63,907 nucleotides of DNA from positions 1 through 63,907 of the forward strand of contig SWBL01000307.1 in assembly GCA_024195585.1 (NCBI GenBank), written 5' to 3'. Made by a program: the position numbers and the translations under genes. Within the stretch, counting starts at the first letter, position 1. Every line of letters begins with the position of its first letter. The notes under the pieces were generated by a model. The model searched no databases. It was given only the letters and a program-made list of their open reading frames with translations, and was not told where the DNA came from. Source of the stretch: Aureobasidium sp. EXF-3400 (lineage: Eukaryota; Ascomycota; Dothideomycetes; Dothideales; Saccotheciaceae). Positions 10,888-21,204 of the stretch are shown piece by piece.

Positions 10888-11991
10888 ATGATCAGTACTA
10901 TCCCTGAGGGTCACAATGACCACGACTACCAGACCGCCTGCAAGGGCAAGAGACGGCGCATCTCAAAGGTGTCGATGAGTCTGGGCCATGCCGCGGCCGA
11001 AGACGTACGAAGCGAAATCTCATCGAGCATCCGCAAGGAGCTGTCACGACGACGAAGCAGTGTTATTGCTCCCGAACCACGACTCAAGCGACGACCCACA
11101 GAAACCGCCAACTTCCTCTCTTCCGAAACGACCGAATCTGCAGCCTCCAAGGCATTGAACAACTTTGACCTCTTCGAACACATCCTGATGCAATTGCCTT
11201 GGTCCGGCGACGAGGTTGAGGTGCAACGACAGAGCATCCGTGCCATCATGACGACCTCGAGGACGTGCCGCAGCTTCAAGGGCATGATTGATGCATCTGC
11301 CCGATTGCAAAAGCGTCTATTCCTAGCACGCGACTTGGAACAGAAAAGACCTTGTTTCTGTGGTCATCAAGAGGAGGAGCGCACTTGCCGCGCAGAGACA
11401 AACCCCTTCATCGCACCAACACTTAAGAAACACATCCTCCACAACTCGTTTTCCTGCGACCAACGACGACAAAAGCAAGAAGCCGCCAGACAAGCACGAG
11501 CCGATCAGCAATCTCTCTCCCGCCACCTCAACAACACCAATCAATCCCAAAACGACTACTTCAGCCACCCAGTCGTTTTCCGCGACCTCCAAGACCGTCA
11601 AAAGAAACACATGCTCGCCTTCAAAATTTCCGAAAACGACCCTTTCTACCTCCTCGGCGAACGTTCTGCTCCAAATGCAAGTTGGCGAAACATGTACTTC
11701 TCCAACCCAGCACCCACGCGTATCGAGCTGTACTACTGGAGCTACCTTATCCGCTGCGAGTCACAAGATGGAAAACCGCTCACGGCGGGCTTTGTTTGGG
11801 ATACCATTCACGAGACTTTGGAGGTTGCGCGACAGCGCAAAGCTCCTGGATATCAGTATGAGGGTGATGAGCCGTTGCTTGTGCTGCTGGGTTCGTGGGA
11901 GAAAGAGGGGGATCATAGACATGTTTATGACTGGTTGAACCAGAGGCATGAGGCTTGCGGCAGTCCGGCTTGTCGGTATGCGAAGGCTTGA
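10888..11991 (+). CDS. F-box-like domain protein, function unknown
   Basis: A single exon of 367 aa. The first 90 residues are basic and Ser-rich with a possible nuclear signal (KGKRRRISK). At about residues 88-145 lies an F-box-like segment (LFEHILMQLP...TSRTCRSFKGMID, then LQKRLFLA), the usual pattern for the fungal F-box plus 'residues from the loser' layout. F-box proteins normally recruit substrates to SCF ubiquitin ligases through Skp1. The remainder carries Cys/His pairs (CFCGH) and no LRR or WD40 repeats. The substrate is unknown. The F-box call is moderately sure and rests on pattern only. Confidence 0.7.
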   Translation: MISTIPEGHNDHDYQTACKGKRRRISKVSMSLGHAAAEDVRSEISSSIRKELSRRRSSVIAPEPRLKRRPTETANFLSSETTESAASKALNNFDLFEHILMQLPWSGDEVEVQRQSIRAIMTTSRTCRSFKGMIDASARLQKRLFLARDLEQKRPCFCGHQEEERTCRAETNPFIAPTLKKHILHNSFSCDQRRQKQEAARQARADQQSLSRHLNNTNQSQNDYFSHPVVFRDLQDRQKKHMLAFKISENDPFYLLGERSAPNASWRNMYFSNPAPTRIELYYWSYLIRCESQDGKPLTAGFVWDTIHETLEVARQRKAPGYQYEGDEPLLVLLGSWEKEGDHRHVYDWLNQRHEACGSPACRYAKA

Positions 11992-13325
11992 GGTGTCGGG
12001 TGACATTTTTGACTTGCTGCACCCATGCCTGTCTCGTTTTACGGAGTCTACGGAAGTCGCGTCTTCTGCCGCTGCTGAGTTGCGCGGATTTGTTTTTCGT
12101 GTCGAGCGTTTGAGCATTGTTTGAACTTCTGCATAATGATTGTGTTGCATCTTAGCTATAATCTAGAGATTAATATCCGAATAGATGAGCTTCTTGGTTT
12201 CCTTTTCTATCTGCTTGTGTATGCTTCGCACAGGCTTTATCGGTCCGCGGGTCGCGTCTCCAATCTGTGACAGTAGGATTCTAGACTTCCTTGCGGTCAA
12301 GCAACACACATGCCGCGGGTGACGGGGTCGCACCAAATCAAGTGACCTGGTGTTCTTCGCTTGATCAAGACATCGCGACCACTCGACTCACCGCGCAGCC
12401 AACCGCGTTGATCGTTCTGCCGCGCGCATATGCAGAGGAACCACATGTCTACATTTCTGCAGGTCCACCTATGCTTCATCCTAATCTTCTCTTTCTTCCA
12501 TCTCTGTTCGCAGACATCCAACCGAAGTCCGGTATCTGGCCACGGCAGAGAGAGGGGCAGATGCCTAGCGATTTAATCCATGCGACTCAGTCGTTCAGCT
12601 GCGGCAACAACTCCAGCTGAAAGCCTCGAACCAGTCCAAAAAGTGGAAAAGATCTTGTTTTCCTCGGCCAATAGCCGAAGCCGAACCACAGATTTTACAC
12701 CATTTCCCGTCTTTGTAGGTCAAAGTAGAGCTGGATGCGGCTCTTCCCCTCTGCACTTGACTCAATCTGAGATCGGTGAGTAGGAAGCTGAGATCTAGAT
12801 AGAGGTCAAGCCCCCCTCGTCTCTCTATTCAGCCAGCCTCAGCCAAAAACGGCATCTCCGAACCTTTTCGGCAACGGCGTCGCCAAAGCACAACGGTCAA
12901 ACTTCGCTCTGTGTCTTGTCTTCCCCTTTCCACTACACCCTCTTTCATGCAAGGTGCGTGCGTGTCTACACCCCTCTCTCCCAGTACCTGGTCGCTATAC
13001 CGTGAATCATGTTTGAACGCCCCAAGCTTTGTTTGTGGCGCTTTTTGAGAAGTAGGTACTGCGCGTATGACCGAGCAGCTGAATGGAAGAAATGTCTCCG
13101 GTCCACGTTGTGAGACCTATGCGCAAACCGCCCGTTTCCACCGGTGGGATCAATACACTTTGTGTGAGTGATGGGCGATTGATAAAACGCTTGCCTTGTC
13201 CCTGGATGGTTTTTTCTGTAGGTTGAAGACTTGTGTTTTTTTCGCTCTTTACTCTCGCTTTGCCTGTCCTCGTGGGCATTCTCATTCTTTCGTTCCAATA
13301 TCAGTCATTCGTTTTCCTGAACCAA
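11992..13325. other. Intergenic
   Basis: The 3' flank of the F-box gene and a long promoter/leader for the GH16 gene. The GH16 frame is open upstream from 13233 but has no better start. No other gene is supported. Confidence 0.6.
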
Positions 13326-15344
13326 ATGCCTTCTTCAAGGCTTGCTGGGCCTGGTAGCCTTTTGGTTGCTCTTCTCCCCTTGACGGTTTCTGCTGTTTCG
13401 TACAACTACACTTTGCAAGACACATATGCTGGAAGCAATTTCTACGATGGCTTCAACTTCTTCACCGATCCGGACCCGACTCATGGTTTTGTCGAGTATG
13501 TAGACAAACCTACAGCCATCAGCAGCGGTATCCTTGGGTACGGTCAAGGCAACACAGCCAAGTGGGGTGTGGACGACAGCACAGTGCTATACGCCAACTC
13601 CACCGGCCGTCAATCAGTACGTCTCGAAGGCAATGTGAACTACAACCACGGTCTCTTTCTCGCCGACATCAAACACATGCCTGGCTCCATCTGCGGAGTA
13701 TGGCCTGCCTTCTGGACCCTGGGTGACTCGAACTGGCCTGCTCATGGCGAACTCGACATCATCGAAGGCGTCAACACCTTCACCACCAACCAAATCGCCG
13801 CCCACACCGCCCCCAACTGCACCATGAAGTTTCAGAACCAGACTGGCTGGGTCAACGGCAATGACTGCGCTGTAAGCACCGGAGGAGCAGCAGGTTGCGC
13901 AACAGGCACCAATGATCAAACTGGCTATGGCGATGGCTTCAATGCTAACGGCGGTGGTGTATACGCCATGCAATGGACCTCTGAATTTATGAAAGTGTGG
14001 TTCTTCCCCCGCAACGCCATTCCCGCCTCTATTTCCTCTGGTTCTCCTTCGCCAGCGCTTGACTTTGGAACTCCAGTCGGCAATTTCGATGGCGGAAGCT
14101 GTGATATTGATTCTCACTTTATCAACCACCGTATGATTTTCGACACTACTTTCTGTGGCGATTGGGCGGGTAGTGTGTATTCTGCTACTTCTTGTCCTAT
14201 GGCTAGTGATGGTGGCAATGGTTGCGTCAATTATGTTGCGAGCAATCCTGGTGCTTTCAAAGAGGCTTATTGGGAGGTCAACTACATCAAGGTGTTTTCG
14301 GAGACCGTCATTGCCGACCCGATAACCTCAAGTTCGAGTTCGTTGATGAGTTCGACAATGAGTTCGACTTCGTCCTCGTCTTCGTCTTCGACAAGCTCGA
14401 CGACAAGTTCGACTTTGTCTACATCTTCGACAAGTATCTCTCGCTCATCGTCAAGCTCTTCGACTTCGTCTTCCTCTATCATTCAATCCTCTTCGACCTC
14501 TCCTTCATCCACTTTGTCGCGCTCAAGCTCAACATCATCGACTTCGATACTCTCCAGCACTAGCCGCTCTAGCTCGTCGTCTTCTTCTCTCAAACCCTCA
14601 ACCACTACATCCAGCACGACAAGCAGCAAGCCTACTACAAGCTCATCAAGCACCAAGCCCACCACCAGCTCGTCAAGCAGCAAGCCAACAACAATTCCAT
14701 CAAGCACCAAGCCGACTACAAGCTCATCAAGCACAAAACCCACGACATCATCAACCAAGCCTGTTTCTACTTCCTCGTCTGCCAAGCCCACAACTAGCTC
14801 CAAACCCACGACTTCCTCGTCATCTAAAATCACCACCACATCCTCCACCTCATCACGCAAATCCAGCACCAGCAGTTCAAGCGTCAAAACTTCAGTTACC
14901 CTGAGCACCAAAAACGCTGGAGTCACGGCTAGAAGCACTGCGGTACTGAAATCGACGAGCTCTTCCTCGCAGAAAGTGACTTCGTCAAGCAGCAGCAAGA
15001 AAGCGACTTCTACCAGTTCTTCGGTAAAAGTTGTTTCGACGAGTTCGTCTTCGAAAAAGGTTTCTTCGGCTAGTTTGGTGAAGAAAGCTACGAGCAGTAG
15101 TGGTAGCAAGAAGGTTACTTCAACGAGCAGTAGCAAGAAGATCACCTCGACAAGTTCGTCGAAGAAAGTCACTTCCACCAGCTCTTCGAAGAAGGTCACC
15201 TCGACGAGTTCATCGAAGAGAGTTACTGCAACGAGCAGCACCAAGAAACCAAGTTCGACCTTGAAGACCAGCACTCTCAAGCGCAGTACTTCCTCCAGCT
15301 CATCGAAGAAACCGACCTCTACTACATCGACTAGAAAAGCTTAG
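13326..15344 (+). CDS. Secreted GH16 endo-beta-glucanase with Ser/Thr/Lys-rich tail
   Basis: A single exon of about 672 aa. The start at 13326 gives a clear signal peptide (SLLVALLPLTVSA). The catalytic domain occupies about residues 25-330 and carries the GH16 active site GELDIIEGVN (ExDxxE, nucleophile and acid/base) and the substrate-cleft region VWPAFWTLG. GH16 enzymes of this fungal type cut beta-1,3(4)-glucans or remodel the cell wall. From about residue 335 to the end the protein is almost entirely Ser/Thr/Lys: first TKPTTSSSS units, then about ten SSSKKVTST-like units. No C-terminal hydrophobic GPI signal is seen, since the protein ends in TSTRKA. It is probably a wall-bound enzyme on an O-glycosylated stalk. 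An upstream in-frame start region (13233) adds 31 residues but is less likely. Confidence 0.9.
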   Translation: MPSSRLAGPGSLLVALLPLTVSAVSYNYTLQDTYAGSNFYDGFNFFTDPDPTHGFVEYVDKPTAISSGILGYGQGNTAKWGVDDSTVLYANSTGRQSVRLEGNVNYNHGLFLADIKHMPGSICGVWPAFWTLGDSNWPAHGELDIIEGVNTFTTNQIAAHTAPNCTMKFQNQTGWVNGNDCAVSTGGAAGCATGTNDQTGYGDGFNANGGGVYAMQWTSEFMKVWFFPRNAIPASISSGSPSPALDFGTPVGNFDGGSCDIDSHFINHRMIFDTTFCGDWAGSVYSATSCPMASDGGNGCVNYVASNPGAFKEAYWEVNYIKVFSETVIADPITSSSSSLMSSTMSSTSSSSSSSTSSTTSSTLSTSSTSISRSSSSSSTSSSSIIQSSSTSPSSTLSRSSSTSSTSILSSTSRSSSSSSSLKPSTTTSSTTSSKPTTSSSSTKPTTSSSSSKPTTIPSSTKPTTSSSSTKPTTSSTKPVSTSSSAKPTTSSKPTTSSSSKITTTSSTSSRKSSTSSSSVKTSVTLSTKNAGVTARSTAVLKSTSSSSQKVTSSSSSKKATSTSSSVKVVSTSSSSKKVSSASLVKKATSSSGSKKVTSTSSSKKITSTSSSKKVTSTSSSKKVTSTSSSKRVTATSSTKKPSSTLKTSTLKRSTSSSSSKKPTSTTSTRKA

Positions 15345-15826
15345 GAGACTTTGAGAATACGGCATAAGCATGTTTATGATTTGACGACTTAATAGACCAT
15401 TCATTTCTACTATCTGTTTGTTTGATATTTTTTTTACTTAGATATACTTTACATTCTTGAGCAGATAGACTTGATTTGAATTTATGATACATTTCCTTTC
15501 GACATGAATTACTTGTTGTGGCTAGTGTGGAAGAGAAAAGTTAATATGACACTCCCACTATCCTATCCTTTTCTTTCTCCTACATGTTTCATTTCCTGAT
15601 ATTGTTGCTAGGATGATTAGAGATATATGGATTCACTAGGGAGGATATAGTGGTTTATTCTGTTAGATGGTCCGTGGTCATAGAGGTTCACAAAGGGCTC
15701 TAACTTATAGTCTCCTACACTATAACTTCTATCACAACTGACCACGCCATAGATGTCAGTTGCATACTTGCTGCTGCGTCCTGAAAAGAAAGACGATTGA
15801 AAGATGTATACATGTAATTCTCAAAG
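15345..15826. other. Intergenic between convergent genes, AT-rich
   Basis: Shared 3' flank of the GH16 gene and the convergent cutinase gene. No gene is seen. Confidence 0.6.
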
Positions 15827-16719
15827 TCATTGGTGAGTATAGGTAACGCCAGTAAGCTGATCAACAACAAACTTAGTACCCATATTCTGTACATTAGCAT
15901 CATTAGGGTAAGAAAGATGTTCAGCATCGATGCCTTCACCATTGTTGGTGCAAACACCATCACCCTAAACCCAGAGTCAGCAATGACATTTCGCCAGAAA
16001 CTTGAGGAGGAAATAACACGTACGGGATCGCAAACGTCTAGAGATCTAGACACAAAGCCAGAGGTAATACTATTGGAACCATAGTATTCTGAAATACCAT
16101 TGAGGTTGCGAGTGGTGGTGCCTCCATTACTGTCCACATTGCAAGATAACCCTGCTTTATGCAAAGGATCGCCGATGAGGAAAACACCTTTAACAGCAGT
16201 ATTCGAAGTACCGGTAAGCTGGACCAGTGCATTAACAGTAGCAGCAGCACCTTGAGAATATCCCTCGAGTATAAAGCATTCATTAGGGCTGGACTGCAAA
16301 GTAGTCTGGATATGGTTAATGATATCCGCGGTTCCGGCAGAGGAATCTTGGTTTGCGGCTGCTGGGTAGACGGTATTGTAGATTTTGCCGTTGGGGAGTT
16401 GGGACATGATGTTCTGGTTCATGGTGATGAAGCCGGCGGAGGGGCCTTGCTGCTCGCTGGTGCCTCTGGTGTCGATGATGGCTGGTTGATGAGGTCAGTA
16501 TTGGAAGGGAAGTGGTAATGGGCAATGGTTTGTACTGTAGCTGGAGCACTTATTGGAGGAGGTGGACCCGGTACTAGTGCTAGACTTGGAGCTAGTAGTT
16601 GGAGTTGAGCTACCGCTGGGGCAGACGCAGGTGCAAGTGGTATCGCGGACGGCAAGGTTGAATGCAGTAGTCATACCGAGTATAGAAGCTCCAATGAGAA
16701 CGCTGCTTGTGAAGTGCAT
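15827..16719 (-). CDS. Cutinase (secreted serine esterase)
   Basis: Hydrolyses ester bonds of plant cutin. Three exons on the minus strand are 16719-16536, 16481-16024 and 15964-15827, with introns 16482-16535 (GTACAA, branch-like tactgac, CAG) and 15965-16023 (GTACGT...TTAG). The spliced protein is 259 aa. An N-terminal signal peptide is followed by a Cys/Ser/Thr-rich stretch of about 40 residues. The cutinase fold begins with YTIIDTRGTSEQQGPSAG, the oxyanion region. The catalytic Ser lies in GYSQG, the Asp in CDPGDGVC and the His in AEHLSY. All three triad residues are present, so it should be active. The Ser/Thr-rich linker before the domain is less usual for a short cutinase. A TATA-like box lies about 80 bp upstream. 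Confidence 0.94.
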
Positions 16720-16796
16720 GGTTGAGTACGTTCGAATGGATGGGAGGGAGTATGAATGGAGGAGATGTGTGCTCCTACCTGGGGTCTTTCGTGGTG

Positions 16797-16804
16797 TTTA
16801 TATA
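16797..16804 (-). promoter_or_regulatory. TATA box of cutinase gene
   Basis: TATATAAA on the minus strand, 78-85 bp upstream of the cutinase ATG. Confidence 0.6.
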
Positions 16805-17833
16805 TCTCTTATCCATTGCCCATCAATGCCTATCCCATAATCTGATGTATACTCATGCAGTTTTAGCGTCAAACCTTTGTGTAAGCGAGAGACTGCGAGC
16901 TTGAAGTTTGTCTTGAGCAGTAAGCAGGTTGAACTGAACTTGAACCTTACTTTCTACCTATACATATACCTCGGCACGGGAAGCATATATACACATGAGC
17001 CCCACTGCATGAAGTGAGAGAAAGGGATCCCGATAGGTCGCTCAGCGTATATTAAGCTTTATTACCAAGCATTGGGTAATGCTTGTACGCTCTTGGCTAT
17101 ATCTTAGTGCATCACTTCCCATGACCACGTAAAGCAGCACTGGTCTCGATCGTTGCTCCTACGCCAGAAACAATAGTGGCTGCAAGATCGCCATGGCGGC
17201 CATGCGTCCCTACTCTCGAGCTCATAAGGGACCTCTCCTGGTCTGGAATAATAGAACGTGATCAAGAATTTCGGACGACAATTCACCCTGTAGAATTCAG
17301 CCTGTCACTGCTGTCATGGTGAGCCGCAACCTTGTTCAGACTCCTGCCTACCATGCAAAAGACTATACGTGGGGAGACACAGACGTGTCTTCCATAGGCT
17401 GCAGTAGAAACAAAGACTGGTACAATGTTGTCAAGCCTGCGTCAAAATTGGGTATAGGCAAAATTGCAGCATTTCAAAGGGCACAAAGCTTATTGAACTC
17501 TGGCCTCGGCTATAGGCTTTACCGTTGAAGAGTAGCACTTCCGGAAGGGATCTGCCTCGGATCTGACAGAATCTAACGGTCCTCTTCAATCGAAGTCAGT
17601 AGCTTCCTGCTAGGGTATAGACTATAGGTACTACAGATCTAGAACTTGTGATTGCGAGAAAAGAGTACTTATGTCCAACAACCTTGTGAGCGATACCGAT
17701 CAGGAAAAGCAATGCATTTATCCCCATCAACATTAGAGCGGTGGCCAAGATGTGTATGTAGCCAAAATACGCATATGTCACTGACAAGGATGACGACGAT
17801 GGCCACGAACCAAACACTCGGCAATATGACGAC
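16805..17833. other. Intergenic upstream of cutinase
   Basis: Upstream region of the cutinase gene, running to the gene remnant. Only short, featureless open frames are seen. Confidence 0.5.
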
Positions 17834-18726
17834 ATGGAGAATGAAGTAGCACCTTACTGGGCCGACTTTATACCTGACTGCCATCTGCCGACTGCAAACT
17901 GCATAACATCGCTGCAGTTCACACGCTTCTTGATTACTACAGAGATTCCTTGTTATTACAGTTATGGGGGGGTATCGATGCGGTCCCGAGGATCAGATAT
18001 CAGTGCCGGCAGTGTTGAAGATTGCAGCCGCGTGTGGTGCATTACAGACTTTGTCGTTGAATGCCAGATATGGTTTCCCATTTACAGAGCCAGTGATGAG
18101 GAGAAATGCCAGAGATGCCATTGCAGCTGCCTTGTCCCACTTGCCCTCAAGTGAGCACAGTATCGAATATATCGGCGATGCTCCTCGCGTACCCGTGGGT
18201 GAGGAAGAAACAAGATCCCTTTCAATGGCTTTTCGCAGTAGCATTGCACAGGATTTCCACGCAACTGAAGTCTTTGCATATCGATGAGGAAGCAGTATTT
18301 ACCGAGCTTTTCCGCCCGGAAGAGACACAAGGGTATCTGCAAACGTACTGGCCATTGCTGGAAAAACTATATGTGATGAACATCGACGATTACTCGTCTT
18401 ATAGCGCTATGATCAGATATGCCGACGGCAATGCGTCAAATGACACTTTGCTCGAACGCTATATCGACGACCTCTACACAACCGCCGGGTATGCAGCGCG
18501 AAAAATGCCGCGAATGAACGATCTACTCGTTCAATTCTGTGGCTATGGACTTTCTTTTGGTCACTACAAGGGGAAATGGTCGCTTGAGATCCAGACGTGC
18601 AGGGGCGATACCTATGTACCGTCGTCACGATTTTTGGAAGCTTGGAAGGTGCCTGGAGGGCAGCTGGAATTTGGTCCTCGCTCACACACTCAGATGGCGA
18701 TATATGACTGTTGGCCACCTGTCTGA
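17834..18726 (+). pseudogene. Probable remnant of a fungal F-box/LRR-like protein gene
   Basis: Protein-like sequence lies in three joined frames. From 17834 a frame carries LPTANCITSLQF, the type of segment seen before leucine-rich repeats in this family. Another frame from 17964 carries SVPAVLKIAAACGALQTLSL. It continues through a plausible 64-bp intron (18151-18214, GTGAGC...AAG) into a third stretch with LKSLHID, LFRPEE and LLEKLYV, ending at 18726. The last two pieces splice cleanly. The first and second do not, because the frame changes at about 17940-17990 with no adequate intron. No F-box N-terminus is recognisable upstream. I read it as a decayed gene; a shorter expressed gene starting at 17964 is possible. 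Confidence 0.45.
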
Positions 18727-18808
18727 TGGCAACAGGAAAGTCTCTGAGATGAGACGCTCGATAAGAGATCTATGTCCATGAGAAGGTATTGGTTTGGTTG
18801 GGGCAGCA

Positions 18809-20576
18809 TCACTTCTCCGTCTTTCGCTCCGTCATATGCCTCACTCCAGTCTTCGTCTCCGTGTGCTCTTTACTCATGTGATATTGCTTGACACCAACAC
18901 TCGCCACTAATGCAACAGCCGCAATACCAGTATACATGACAAAGATATTCCTAATACTCCACGCAAAAGCATCTTTTACCGCCAATCTTTGCGCAGCATC
19001 CTCAATAGTCTCCACGATGTGCAAGTTTGCCGCTGCTTGACTGCTGGTCAAGACATCCAGCACCGAAGCCTCAATACCAGCAGCAGCAAGAGTGGAGTGT
19101 TGAGAAGCCATGCTGTTCTGGAACGCCAAACCACCTAGTACGATGGAAAATGAAGCTGCTAAGTTGCGGAAGAAACCCAAGGTTGCTGTAGCTCCTGCGG
19201 TATCTGCTTGACTGACAGTATTCTGGACAGCCATCATAGGCGCTTGGAAGAGGCAAGCAACGCCAATGCCGCCGATGATCTGGAAGCCAATGATTGTCGC
19301 GATAGGCGTGTGGGTTTGAAGTTGAATGTAAAGTCCTGTTCCTAGCGTCATGAAAGCCACCCCTACCCAAATGATGTCCCTGTAGCGGCCTGTGCGATGG
19401 ATTGCGATGCCGACTAAGACATCCACGATTGACTCTGTGACCATCAACGGAAGGATCAGAAGACCGCTGCGGAGAGGCGAGCTTTGCTTGACGCTTTGGA
19501 AGTACAGCGGTAAGTAGTACTCGATACCGATGGAGACCATAGTGTGCCCAATAGCAACGAGGAAAGTTGCATTGTTGGAGCTGCTCTCGAAAACAGCAAG
19601 TGGCATCAACGGGTATCTGGCAATGCGTTTTTCGTTGAAGAGGAAGAACCCGATCATGAGTGTGCCAAACACAATCAAGCAAATAACCTTGGGGCTGTTC
19701 CAGGCAAAAGTCGAGCCGCCATACTCTAGACCGAGGAGAATGAGCAGAGTGACCGTCACGATCGATAATGTCCCAATCCAGTCAATAGCCAAAAAACCTT
19801 CTCGAAGCGAAGTATGCGGGTTATGTACATCGAGGAAAAGCACCAAAAGTGTAAAGGCGAGTCCACAAACAGGGAGATTGATCCAGAAGCACCACCGCCA
19901 GCTGACAAACTCGGTAAGAGCACCACCGATCAGCGGGCCGGCGGATCCAGCTACCGCCCACATCAGGCCCATGAATCCCAGAAACAGTGCTCTGTCTCTT
20001 AGGCCGAAGAGATCAGAAATCGTGATCGAAACCAGTTGACTCAAGCCCGCACCAGCAGTGCCTTGAATCGCTCGCGCAGCAATCAACATTCGCATATCTA
20101 TACTGAGTGCAGCGATCATGCTAGCAACAGCAAAACTGGCAACCGAGATCAACAGAGCAAGCTTGCGACCCCAGATATCGCTGCATTTGGCCCAGATGGG
20201 ACCTGCTGCTGCGTTGGCTAGCAGGTACACAGCACCAATCCAGGTATATCCAGAGGCCGAGCCTAGAGAGGTGCAAATTGTTGGGATGGATGTTGCGACA
20301 ATGGTTTGATCGAGTGCTGTGACAAAGCAAACCAGCTGAACCAGCGCTTTGTCAGCTCATCTGTTATTACTACAAGTGAAGAGATGCATCACGTACATAG
20401 AGCGCGAGTAAGGTAGCGTAGGTACGCAGTTTTGTACGCATCGGTTGGGGCTCGACCAGATCAAGTGACTCAATGTTTTGCGCAATGGAAGGCGGCTCTT
20501 CCGGAATTGCGGAGTTTACTATAGCAGTTTCAGAAGTCATGATACAATCGCTAGTCGACGGCTTTGGGTCAGCCAT
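18809..20576 (-). CDS. MFS drug:H+ antiporter, 14-TMS (DHA2) type
   Basis: An efflux permease, probably in the plasma membrane. Exon 1 is 20576-20397, the intron is 20336-20396 (GTACGT...TCAG), and exon 2 is 20335-18809, giving about 568 aa. The join makes LLALYLVCFVTALDQTIVAT, the standard TM1 with the D1 motif. Also visible are motif A-like WAKCSDIWGRK and motif C in AVAGSAGPLIGG. The first ATG is at 20576; the frame is open 14 codons further but starts there with TTG. Nearest neighbour is the ThDP enzyme gene, also on the minus strand. Export of toxic metabolites or xenobiotics is the family role; the substrate is unknown. Confidence 0.9.
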
Positions 20577-21204
20577 TACTGAGTTGTCGATGCTTTGTGA
20601 GAGAGTGTGGGAGGACAATTATGCGTAGCTCAGAAGAATTCCTGGGGACTAGCAATATATGTCTTCTTGGCCCATCGCGCCCTTCTCAAGACAACATGTT
20701 GACGCCGGACGGTACTCCGTATATCGGCAGTAGCCTCAATACACGTGGTATTGTATAACGACCATGGCAAACTCAGGAGCCATGATGGAGTCCCTAATCG
20801 GTTGCTTTGGCATAATCATGGCTGACAATCCTTGATGCTTTGTGAACAGTGTAGGAGGACAGCTGTTCGGCGCTTACACAAGTGGGAATTTATCGTATGT
20901 TGCCAACATTGTGTTGCCAACGACAAATCCAAGCCCCGCCAAAGTGGCAGTCCAATCCTGCGACGTGCAACACCAAACTGTTCCACTCAAGCGCGACAAG
21001 TCAATCATGCAACAGAGCCACGAGCAAACCCTCCGCCTAGACAGATCACCTTTCAAGCCGATGAAAATTTGACTGATGAAATGCGACGACAGGTGCGAAT
21101 CCGCTCCTGAGAGCATGAGGGATGCTTTTGTCGCAACCCGACCCAGCTTGGCCGGGAATTGAGACAGACAATTGTCACAAACACCGTACCGGGCAACTAT
21201 AAAT
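20577..21204. other. Intergenic with duplicated 5' end of the DHA2 gene
   Basis: The segment 20531-20624, spanning the start of the DHA2 gene, has an imperfect direct copy at about 20774-20869. Both share the order catgat, cta(g/a)tc, ctttg, gatgctttgtga and ggaggaca. No coding gene remains in the copy. Confidence 0.55.

Noticed and set aside
14483..15280. 265-codon minus-strand frame rich in Leu, Val and Glu
   Set aside because: It mirrors the Ser/Lys repeat tail of the GH16 gene; the repeats alone keep it open.
19530..20039. 169-codon plus-strand frame
   Set aside because: Antisense to DHA2 transporter membrane helices; polar nonsense composition and no family features.
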